From positions 12,549,501 through 12,613,500 of the forward strand of contig OX621250.1 in assembly GCA_951640165.1 (NCBI GenBank): a stretch of 64,000 bases of DNA. The letters run 5' to 3'. The notes under the pieces are model-generated. The model had not been told where the DNA came from and made no database searches. It saw nothing but the letters and a program-made list of their open reading frames with translations. Both the position numbers and the translations under genes were made by a program. Each line of letters starts with the position of its first letter. The stretch's first letter is position 1. The DNA is from Pseudoips prasinana. Taxonomy: Eukaryota; Arthropoda; Insecta; Lepidoptera; Nolidae. Of this stretch, positions 1-8,452 are shown one piece after another.

Positions 1-1130
1 AAAACCGCAGGCAATAGTAATATAAATAATTTAAGAAAGCCTTTCTTGAAGAAGACTCATTTGTTTTTGCAGATCAATGATACCTTGGTGATATCTTTTT
101 TAATCACCTTTAAACACAAATTTTATATTTTCGTACCTACATGTATTTCAAAAAAATCAAGGATAGCACGATGTACATAAAAGGCAGGTGTGTCCGAAGC
201 CAGCATTTGAAACGTCTAATAAAAACCGTGGCTACTTATCTCTGACAAAACGCGGCTATTCCAAAAGCCAGATTTACAAAAAAATTGCCAAAGAAACCCC
301 AAAAACTCACGTATTCTCAAAACGGTTTTTTCTCAAAAAACTATTTTATCTAAGATTCGGTAACTTAATACTTACTGACTGACCGAAAAAAGAATAAAAA
401 AAGTTTAATTGTTCTCGCAAAAATTTGGTCGAAATCCTGGCCTCGGGCACAGGAAATGACGGAGCGGCAAAAAGACTCAATAGAAGCCAACGAAGTGTCT
501 TCGATTTGATGGATCGCCGTAACACAATCATTTTACGAGAGAACTTAGAAGAGCCTTAAAGTGCCCCTTAAAAATCAAGAGACATTCTTCACTTTCGTCA
601 TAAGTTAAAACGATGTTTATGCTACCTCTGTACAATCCATACTAAACTGTAATTCTTAATAGCAAATTCCAATTTGGAACGGCCATACTCATGAGTTACA
701 GCTTTTTGTAGTAAAAAGTAAAGACCACATAACGCAACATTTGCTGGTTTAAATTGAATTTTATTTTATAATAATAAAGTTCAAAGTTCCTTGTTCTAAA
801 TGTGTATTGAGCACAGTGCTGTTAAAGTAACAATGTATTTTGAACACGTGTTAGATGGCCACTAGAAGCTTGCTTGTTTGTGTGTGATGACGGTAGTCGT
901 TATCGCGAGCCTACCTGTTAGGAGTGACCTAAAATTTAATACCACGTAGGATATTTGATGTTTTTATTGAGATTCGAGAGACATGTTATGTAAACACTAA
1001 GATGTAGAAGACTAACCAAATTTAACTTTTTGCGTGAGGGATAAAATTGATGGTAAATACCATCTACACATGCATATGAATATTGAACACAAATAACCAT
1101 AGATACAATTAATTTATATGCCAAGTATTG
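1..1130. other. AT-rich non-coding stretch
   Basis: I see no gene, RNA or recognisable repeat here. The short open frames are AT-rich, lack a convincing context and resemble no family I know. Confidence 0.5.
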
Positions 1131-1136
1131 ATCACT

Positions 1137-1212
1137 ATGCCCGAGTGGTGCAAGTTGACTAGGCGAGACTAGGTGCCCGGGAGGAAGCGGATTCAATTCT
1201 ACTTTTACCAAT
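1137..1212 (+). repeat. degenerate tRNA-like SINE head
   Basis: The stretch has an A-box-like CCCGAGTGGTGCAAG followed at the expected distance by a B-box-like GGATTCAATTC, as in a decayed tRNA-derived SINE head. No body or tail of a family seen elsewhere in the window follows it, so the call is weak. Confidence 0.3.
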
Positions 1213-2789
1213 TATTTTTTGTGTAAGAAGAAAGATTTTTTCGTGGTCTAATTGGCTTAGGGAGTCTGTTCTGCGGAGAGCACATTATAATATTAGTCCC
1301 TATATTATGTAATAAAAATTTGTTAAAGATGATCTATCTTTTATTTTATATAATTTAATTATATCAAATAAAAGCCTAATATAGTAGGAGTTGGATATTA
1401 TTTTTTTTATTCTATTTTACCGTAGAAAATTCAATGGAAGGCACATTTTTGTATAATAATTACTAGATATTGGTAGACATTAATTATCCTATAAATATGT
1501 GATTCGTGGAATGATTTTTAATACCACTATCAATTACTCCAGCTCGGCGTCATATAGCCGCTACACACGTCCTTTACGTTGTCCTTATGAGTATTCCTAA
1601 CATAAATACGTTCTAACAATATATAAAGCATAATAAAATGATACATAGCATACCTATTATAACATCTTTGCAGGATCCTCTCACAAAAACGGTAACCATA
1701 AACTTATTCTATAATCTTTAAAAACTTTTGAAGAGATCACAAAAAGGATCTAAAAAGTGGGCGTAACTTTTACTGTCATTTCTGTTCTGGCATAATAGCT
1801 AGCGGCCTTAGCTCGCGCCGGTCTATTATCTATAAAAAAAAGAACCCCGCCTTACACAATCGAAAATTCAAAACGAAGCGTAGCCTTTGCGAATTTTTGG
1901 GCAATAAATTTCTATTGATTGAATTTCGGACCCATGCTGAGTATAGGGGCTCATTATAGTCCCAATAATTTTATATATTTTTTATCAAACCTTTTTTTTG
2001 GTAAAAACTTTATGAGCCTTAACGATTACTTGAAGATTTGTAATAAGAGAGCCCGTTGAAGTCTTTTGTTTAGCGCTTCCGTGTAGAAACTGTTTGTATA
2101 CAAATAAAAACAAGTAGTTTTGTTTAAAGTTAAGATTAAATTCTACAGATTTCTTAAGCTGAAGGCGTATGGTAATATATTTTAAGAACTAAAGTGAACC
2201 CTGCGGGCAAATAAGTAGTGGAACTGTATCTTTATGTATATATGACTACTAAACTCATGTCCAAACGTAAACTTCTTTATTTAGGTAAGAATTTTCATAA
2301 CTTTGTTTCATGAAAGCCCGATCAAAAGATACAGATGCGGCGGAAGTGTTTGGGTGATTATATATTTGCAGTTTGTATGAAATATTCCAAATGACAATGT
2401 GTAGCAAAATATTGCCAAAATATTGATGATCAACGGAAGCCAATGTCAATACATTTGCAAATTAAGTCCAACTGTGCGAACATTAAGCTATGAAATGGTA
2501 TCTTATTCAGACACGAATTATTGGTACCTGATTACTATACATTTTTGTTATTTCATCATTAGTAATGCTTGTAAATTACATATTACCTTTACTTATTTAA
2601 TTGTATCTCACAATTCTTATTATATGTTAGGGCGTAATAAAATAACAATATACATAATTTAATTTAGTAAGTCCATCTAAACTACTATTATTCGTATTTT
2701 TATATTACACGAGTGCAAACAACTAATAATATAAGTAATTTGTTATTAAAATGTTTCCATGTTATGTTTACTATAATATATATTTTTTT
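1213..2789. other. AT-rich non-coding stretch
   Basis: No supported gene or repeat copy is visible. Around 1797-1835 there is a short GC-rich patch with GCTAGCGG that could be the worn end of a Helitron, but nothing else supports it. Confidence 0.4.
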
Positions 2790-2846
2790 ATCATCATCAT
2801 CATCATATCAGCCGAAAGACGCCCACTGCTAGACAAAGGCCTATGC
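2790..2846 (-). repeat. RTE retrotransposon 3' end, short fragment
   Basis: Read on the minus strand this ends in (ATG)n preceded by a worn copy of the VQQWT(S)FG stop-codon region found at 4278-4455. Only the last 50 or so bases of the element are present, as expected from extreme 5' truncation at insertion. Confidence 0.7.
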
Positions 2847-3849
2847 CTTTATTTTAAATATGTCTCTTATAATGTTAATTTGAATAGAAACATATGATTT
2901 ACAGTTGTAATTGTGTGAAGATATCTATAGCTAAGTTCTGCATTTATTTTTGGATTATAAAATATATATGTAAATGTTTAAGTAGTACAGGTATATCGAT
3001 TTAAAATAGTTAGTTAACGGATTCAAGGAGCCACATTTCGAAACGAATGAAATTGTGCGGGAAGGACTACACTATTCATATAACTTCTACTCAAAGCTTT
3101 CAAGTTCTTTTAAAGATTACAATACTAAGAATCTCCAAGACCATTGACTACCCATTGGTCATTACGCAATACTCGCATCTTGAGGATCTCATGAATGAGC
3201 GCACGCGCAATCGATTTCACAACTCAACGCCTTAGTTCTTAAGTGGCCTATCGAACAGATAAGGTAACAATTCGTATGGTTATGGTAATAAGACTTAGTT
3301 TTCAAGATACTTTAGATGACCGATAATTTATTTAAGAACTCGATGGTTGTTTAGCTGAATAGCGGAAACTCTTTGTATGGCTTCACTCTATGGCGCGAGC
3401 TTCTTCAGAATTTCATTCACTCCCGTGTAATCGGTATTTCCTGATTAACTGAACTTTAATATTTGCTCCATAAGGTCGTTCTTCCGATAAATTTGTTATC
3501 CTAAAACGTAGTCATATAAGAGTTTTGTAGGCCTGTAAGGCTTTATGAATGAGTGTAAAGTATAGACTATAGTAGAACTGATTAGACACGCGCACGTTTA
3601 TTTTCTTTGTAATTTTGGGATTTTTGTATGCGATTTTAATGGTTTTGCCATACATTTTTGAATTGTTATAAGAAATTCCTGTGGCTATAGAAAGTAATTG
3701 TTATCGTATTTTATTCTCTTGGTTTTTTCTTATGACTTCTTGATATAAGTTAGTACAATACCTGAACGGAGGTGAAATAATATTGAACTAATGTCTCTTT
3801 CATTCCATTTTTTAAAGACAATCTCCGCAGTTACGGTATGTACACCTGT
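2847..3849. other. AT-rich non-coding stretch
   Basis: Nothing recognisable. A 62-codon open frame at 3047-3235 has no visible domain or family resemblance and is probably chance. Confidence 0.4.
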
Positions 3850-3930
3850 GTCGCTTTACAAAGATATAAATTAATGGAAACAAATCATATCCAGTCTCAG
3901 AACAACTGCTTATGGGTTACGCAAATAATC
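3850..3930 (-). repeat. SINE family C, body fragment
   Basis: On the minus strand the sequence matches the body of family C (compare 4945-5134): GTTCTGAGaCTGGATaTgaTTTG and the TTTGTAAAG segment are recognisable with several substitutions. Head and tail are missing. Confidence 0.5.
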
Positions 3931-3945
3931 GTCAGAACCATTCAA

Positions 3946-4212
3946 ATAATATGTAGTAAAATATAGCTAAAACTATAAATTTCGATAATTAAACTTAAAC
4001 ATAATCTCTTTGATAATAACTTAATACAAGATAGTTATATATCATTACTATTATAAAATAAATTTTATAAATGTTGTCATGCAATCCGTGTACCTAAATA
4101 TCTATATAACTATAAATAATTATGTATACTTAATTATATTACTACAAACATGTTCTGTCTATTTACAAGCGCTTTTTTAAAGTCTACGTGAATAAAAACC
4201 TTCTTTATTTAT
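3946..4212 (+). repeat. Interspersed repeat family H, retroposon 3' end
   Basis: One of four copies of an AT-rich repeat (others 18100-18362 plus, 22862-23075 minus, 58752-59000 minus). All end with an identical core, TCTACGTGAATAAAAACCTT, then a T/A-rich tail. The AATAAA close to a simple tail suggests the 3' end of a LINE or SINE, with plus as the sense strand. No coding part is attached in any copy, so the autonomous parent cannot be named. Confidence 0.75.
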
Positions 4213-4277
4213 ATAATTGAACCGGGGCACGTAGTAGTGGGACAACTGTCTTAACCGTGGACGCAAAAAACAAAGAC

Positions 4278-4455
4278 AACATCATCATCATCATATCAGC
4301 CGAAAGTCGTCCACTGCTGGACAAAGGCCTCCCCCAAAGATCTCCACAATTGCCGGTCTTGCGCTATTCGCATCCAGCAGTTTCCAGCGACCCGCACAAG
4401 ATCATCGGTCCATCTTGTAGGGGGCCTGCCCACGCCGCGTCTTCCGGTTCGTGGT
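4278..4455 (-). pseudogene. RTE-clade ORF C-terminus and 3' tail with target-site duplication
   Basis: The minus strand encodes the last ~49 residues of an RTE-type endonuclease-reverse transcriptase: a GRPPTRWTDDLVRVAG block, then AQDRQLWRSLGEAFVQQWT and a stop, followed by an (ATG)n tail instead of poly(A). That tail is typical of RTE elements. The copy is flanked by an imperfect 14-16 bp duplication ending in ACAAAGAC (4262-4277 and 4456-4469), which marks target-primed reverse transcription and fixes the ends. It is a dead, severely 5'-truncated insertion. Confidence 0.85.
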
Positions 4456-4944
4456 CGCAAAACAAAGACTGATCTAACCTAATTCTGACGGCTTTGAATA
4501 ATTCTCGATTATAAATATTCTTGCATTAGTAATCCTATATTAACTTCGAATTACTAATGCAAAAGATGAACTCAATCGCTAATTTCTTAAGTACCAGGTA
4601 CCAGTCAGTATCCAATAAAATGACATGTATGTCTCCTGCATTAACGAAGCGCCGCGCATGCTTCAATACACCGGATTAACCTATGCAATGTTCAATGGTT
4701 ACTGATATTTTCACTTAAAAGGGCATAAGAATACCTATAATCTCGTAAACTGCTCTCTTCACTTATATGGAATGAAAGTGTAACGGAGAAGGTATACATT
4801 CTTGGGGCTTCGTAGGTAGAAAAATGCATAAAATTCTAGTAATTAGTTATGCTAACATGTTTAGAAATTTCCTGAATGACTAAACGATTTTATGCTTAGG
4901 AAACGATTTGATGTAATGAATCATTAGCTTGTATTTTATGCACT

Positions 4945-5134
4945 GGTTGTTGTTGTGTTGTATAAGCGTAACATTTTATTTAAGACAACGCCCGCATCAG
5001 GGAATTTAGTCCCTGTGGGGCGGGGTACTTTACAAACATATAATAGATGGACACAAATTACATCCAGACTCAGAACAACTATTAGACACGAAGCGGCGAG
5101 GCGACTGTCTTAGCTACTGCGCCACACGTGCAGT
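4945..5134 (-). repeat. tRNA-derived SINE family C
   Basis: On the minus strand the head reads GCAGTAGCTAAGACAGTCGC (A box), followed by a shortened B-box region, then the family C body GAGTCTGGATGTAATTTGTG and a segment containing AAGTACCCCGC. Related copies lie at 20650, 24374, 50050, 56822 and 62296. It ends in a T-rich stretch rather than a long poly(A). Confidence 0.75.
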
Positions 5135-5164
5135 CAAAGTCAAACTCAAGTAATATTATATTTA

Positions 5165-5474
5165 TCTATACATATAATAAAACCGTAGGAAAGTCGAAAC
5201 TGACATTGAATATTTTTTTAAAAGGATACTTGGGGCGTGATTTACAATGGATATCGAAGCCAAAAATATGGTTTTTAGAATTTTTGTCTGTGTGTCTATG
5301 TATGTCCAGGCTAAACTCAAAAAGTACAGCATGGATTTACTTCAAATTTTGCATGAATATTACTAACCGGTCGGGTCAACATATAGGCTACATATTATCA
5401 CGCTACCCCCTACGGGGGAAGACCTGTGATAATTTATAAAATTTAACGCGGGTAAAACCGCGGGGCACAGCTAG
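5165..5474 (+). mobile_element. Non-autonomous Helitron, full length (310 bp)
   Basis: It starts with TCTATACATATAATAAAACC directly after an A and ends with GCACAGCTAG directly before a T, as expected for insertion between A and T without a target duplication. The 3' end has the GC-rich hairpin CGCGGGTAAAACCGCGGGG just upstream of CTAG. No Rep/helicase coding is present, so mobility would need an autonomous Helitron elsewhere. A second member lies in inverted orientation at 36602-36918. Confidence 0.8.
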
Positions 5475-5712
5475 TTTTAATAAACTTATTTCTAGGAATA
5501 TTCAGAACATTCATTCTTTTCAGAATTTTACCACTTAATATTTAATTAACTCATTATGCACTATGATTTATTTATTTTTTATGATTTTTAATATCATGAC
5601 GTTTACAGTTAGCCAAGGAGGCTATCATCAGAAAAACAAAATCCAGTCTTTACCAATAATCTACTCACTTATACTTACACCTAGACCCAGAAGAATTACA
5701 TCCATACATGGC

Positions 5713-5843
5713 CACCCTTATTTTTATGTTTTTTTTTTTATGGCAGAAGCAATGCCTACTCATACCACCCGTAAAAAGTGTTTGCGGTTGGGTATGTCGG
5801 ACTCGCACCGACTAAACCTAACCTGCAGTGGGCTTCTGTTAAC
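5713..5843 (-). repeat. Fragment of 5S-headed repeat family F (body)
   Basis: It shares ACTCGCACCGACTAAACCTA and the surrounding ~120 bases with 27836-27965, where the same block continues into the 5S-rRNA-like family F. Orientation is given relative to the 5S-like head. The head itself is absent here. Confidence 0.55.
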
Positions 5844-5954
5844 CACTAGCCTAAAAATGTAGTCTAACTGATGCCGAGTTAATGTCCAAGATTTCTATAA
5901 AAACAAGAGTATTTTATTAATTGCCTAACATTGTAAAATGTGTATTTTTTTTAC

Positions 5955-6635
5955 TCATAATGAAACTATTCTTATTCTTCTGGTGGTGGCTATTTCCAGT
6001 CCCCGGAGGTCCTGGTAACACTGCGTCCAGTGATGAACTATTGTGCTCGCCGCTCCAACTAAACTTCCCTGTCTAACCCTGCAACATAGATAAAAATTGC
6101 AGAATCTTTGTGGCAGGAGTATCGATAACATCGTCCTGGTGCAAGAAGTGCCCAGGACGGTGTTACGTTTATGCATCAGTGGCTCACAGTGATAGAGCAG
6201 GTGTAGAGGTGTTTCGTCTGCGTTATTGAAAAATCTGCACACTCTACAGTCTCCGATGCCCACAGTGGATAGGTGTTTTCTGAGACGACAATGTCCCGTT
6301 AACACCCTAGTTATGATGCATACGTTCCTCCTATTAAGCGCGAGGACTTCGTTCACAGTTTTGCGGTCGTAGCCCTTGATAGCTTTTTTGGAGTGAGTTA
6401 AACCTAGAAGTTTGTGCCAGCGTTTAACAGCTTCCTGTTTGCAATGGTTCCTTAGGGTGAGTTGGACTGTGCTTTTTGGTATTCCACATATCGGCTCAGG
6501 GCCGTATTGGACCAATTTAGCTCCAGCCCTTGCAAGTTCGTCGGCACTTTCGTTGCCCTCGATACCCGCATGACCCGGTACCCATCGAAGTATCACCTCG
6601 TTCCTAAGGCACAGGGTATTGAGATAGTGAAACAT
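5955..6635 (-). pseudogene. LINE ORF2 C-terminus: RNase H plus zinc-knuckle tail (I/R1-group-like)
   Basis: A 226-codon open frame on the minus strand. Residues ~15-40 carry the C-terminal RNase H motif VPGHAGIEGNESADELARAG, with the catalytic-region His and the E/D pair. Further on lie TRVLTGHCRLRKHL and a C-x2-C...H...C knuckle (CRVC...ETPLHLLYHC), the tail found after RNase H in I-group and related LINEs. Such proteins remove RNA from the RNA-DNA hybrid during retrotransposition. Endonuclease, reverse transcriptase and the RNase H N-terminal half are missing, because homology stops near 6640 in plain AT-rich DNA. It is therefore a 5'-truncated copy, although this remnant is still open. The exact clade (I, Nimb, Outcast, R1) cannot be settled by eye. 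Confidence 0.8.
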
Positions 6636-6737
6636 AAGTTTTAAACTTAAATCAATCTTTCGTGATTGATATATGTTTAGAAAGTTAATTGATTGATCTT
6701 ATTACTATTTTAGTAACGGATGTGGTTTATTATTGTA

Positions 6738-6872
6738 CAGACGCCAGCACATCAAACTACCTCAATCTGTCAAATTTCCCCAATTGAAAGAGAACCTTGG
6801 GCTTTTTTGATAAAGTTGAAAATCTATAAAAGAAATTTGACAGATTGGGGTAGCTGGATGTGCTGGCGTCTG
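6738..6872. mobile_element. TA-flanked MITE family M1, copy 1 (135 bp)
   Basis: Long terminal inverted repeats begin CAGACGCCAGCACATC, continue as AATCTGTCAAATTT, and mirror at the right end. TA flanks both sides (6736-6737, 6873-6874), the target duplication of Tc1/mariner-type transposases. Two more copies of nearly identical length lie at 39721-39854 and 57138-57271. Confidence 0.88.
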
Positions 6873-6874
6873 TA

Positions 6875-7571
6875 CCAATACAAGTCTCTTATTCTCACGT
6901 GTGGCTTTTCGTACTAAACATGCTCACAATATTTAAACATCTTAAGGCATACCCATAATTTCTATCCTACACAAACATGATACAAAACAATATAAAATTC
7001 TATCTACCCGCCATTTCGTTTCTAATAACGAAACGGGAGGCACTTGTTTGCAAAGATAACACACGAGTCAATCCCATGACAACCAAAATAAATATGTACA
7101 CAGCTCTTCAGTGGTGCTCTTAACGTTGATTCCGATAAAACAACCATTTTAAAAAGACCTCTCGGTCACTAATTCCTTTCCTTATTCCAGATAAAATATC
7201 TGATTGGAGAGTTCTTTATGTAGTGGTCGAACACTGTTGATGTTTTTTTAAATGATCAAAATATGGTTTTGGAACGTGGTTTTCACTTTTGCAATGACGA
7301 CTTTTGGTCACAAAAAGTTTTATTTGCATCAAAAGATAAGTGAACCGATAGATTTTATCGACCTCAACTTTCAGAATAAAACTATTGAAAGGAGTAATGT
7401 AATGAAAACAGTCACCTATAGTACAAAATTATATGACTACAGTGAGTAGAATGGCAGAATAGAATACTCTTGTGGAAAAATTGAAACGAAATCAATCATG
7501 TGACTCAATAAACAGTTTTCTGTAATTAATTTGGCAGGATACGCTAGAGAAATCTAATTATATTACATAGT
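6875..7571 (+). other. Non-coding stretch with a possible secreted-protein first exon
   Basis: Mostly anonymous DNA. An ATG at 7252 opens a 65-codon frame whose first ~19 residues (MIKIWFWNVVFTFAMTTFG) look like a signal peptide. The frame runs to a perfect-looking splice donor GTGAGT at 7442, just before an in-frame stop. I recognise no family. It may be a real first exon or chance. Confidence 0.3.
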
Positions 7572-7574
7572 TTT

Positions 7575-7640
7575 CCAGTATGGGAATCGAAAGCGGATGA
7601 TGTAGTGGCGAGGTGTCTTAACCGCTGCGCTACACGTCAC
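7575..7640 (-). repeat. tRNA-derived SINE head fragment (family C-like)
   Basis: The minus strand reads TAGCGCAGCGGTTAAGACAC (A-box region) and then TTTCGATTCCC (B box). No body follows, so it is a decayed or truncated SINE head. Confidence 0.55.
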
Positions 7641-7886
7641 GTTCAGGCCACCCTTTAATATACCTCATTCACTATCTGAATTGCTTGGGTTAGTGGTGTT
7701 TTCGCCAATAGATTGGTTCTCGGCACCGGCACGACTAGCAGTTATATACCGCGTCTCCACATGTAACGGTCTAGTATAAGTTTTAGATGACACAGAACTC
7801 CCGGATGTTTATAATTAATTTATCCCGTAAGTGCATATTGGTTTGATAATTGCCACATTCATGGGCAACTTTTTGTCAGTTGATAG

Positions 7887-7931
7887 TTTTGAGTTTCTTC
7901 CAATGAACAACTCATTGGAAGAAACTCAAAA
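7887..7931. repeat. Perfect short palindrome
   Basis: Two 20-base arms (7887-7906 and 7912-7931) are perfect reverse complements around a 5-base loop. No target duplication or TIR family accompanies it. It lies inside a 64-codon hydrophobic open frame (7831-8025) of unknown meaning. Confidence 0.9.
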
Positions 7932-8129
7932 ATTCATTGCTCTATATTGTATGTTAATGGCATTTTTCTTAGCCCCAATGTGTAATCTTATCTCATTGGT
8001 GGGCAGTTTTCTCTTCGTAGTGTAAATGGGACCTATTTTGAAGCACTAGCGATATTCTTCCACATTTCCGTCCATTTATTATTATTATTAAACTCTTTAT
8101 TGTACACCAAAATATTAATAAGAACAATA

Positions 8130-8215
8130 CACATTAGAGAGAACAGTACAATTGGCGGTCTTATCACTAAAATGTGATCTCTTCCAGACAACCTACTTAG
8201 AAAACAGGAGAAAGG
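8130..8215 (-). promoter_or_regulatory. LINE 3' UTR conserved stem-loop
   Basis: On the minus strand, TTGTCTGGAAGAGATCAC leads into a small hairpin (ATCAC...GTGAT) and then AAGACCGCCAATTG. I recall this block as widespread in insect LINE 3' UTRs. LINE reverse transcriptases commonly recognise such a terminal stem-loop to prime on their own RNA. The function here is inferred from position and structure. Confidence 0.55.
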
Positions 8216-8452
8216 ATACAGTCACGGGTAGTTGCCGGTGTACAGAGTGTTTAAATAAGGTACCTACTCTTGGGTACATACTAAAAATAAATAAATAATA
8301 AAAATAAAATACATTCTAATATGCATCCTACTACGTACATTAAAATATTTATAAGCAATATACTAGATATATACTAATATCATAAATTACATATAATCAT
8401 ACTACATATCATCTACATGTAATAGGAGTCATCAATAACATTGAAGATGCTA

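Noticed and set aside
4257..4472. 71-codon plus-strand protein
   Set aside because: It is antisense to the RTE C-terminus, which is the real coding content.
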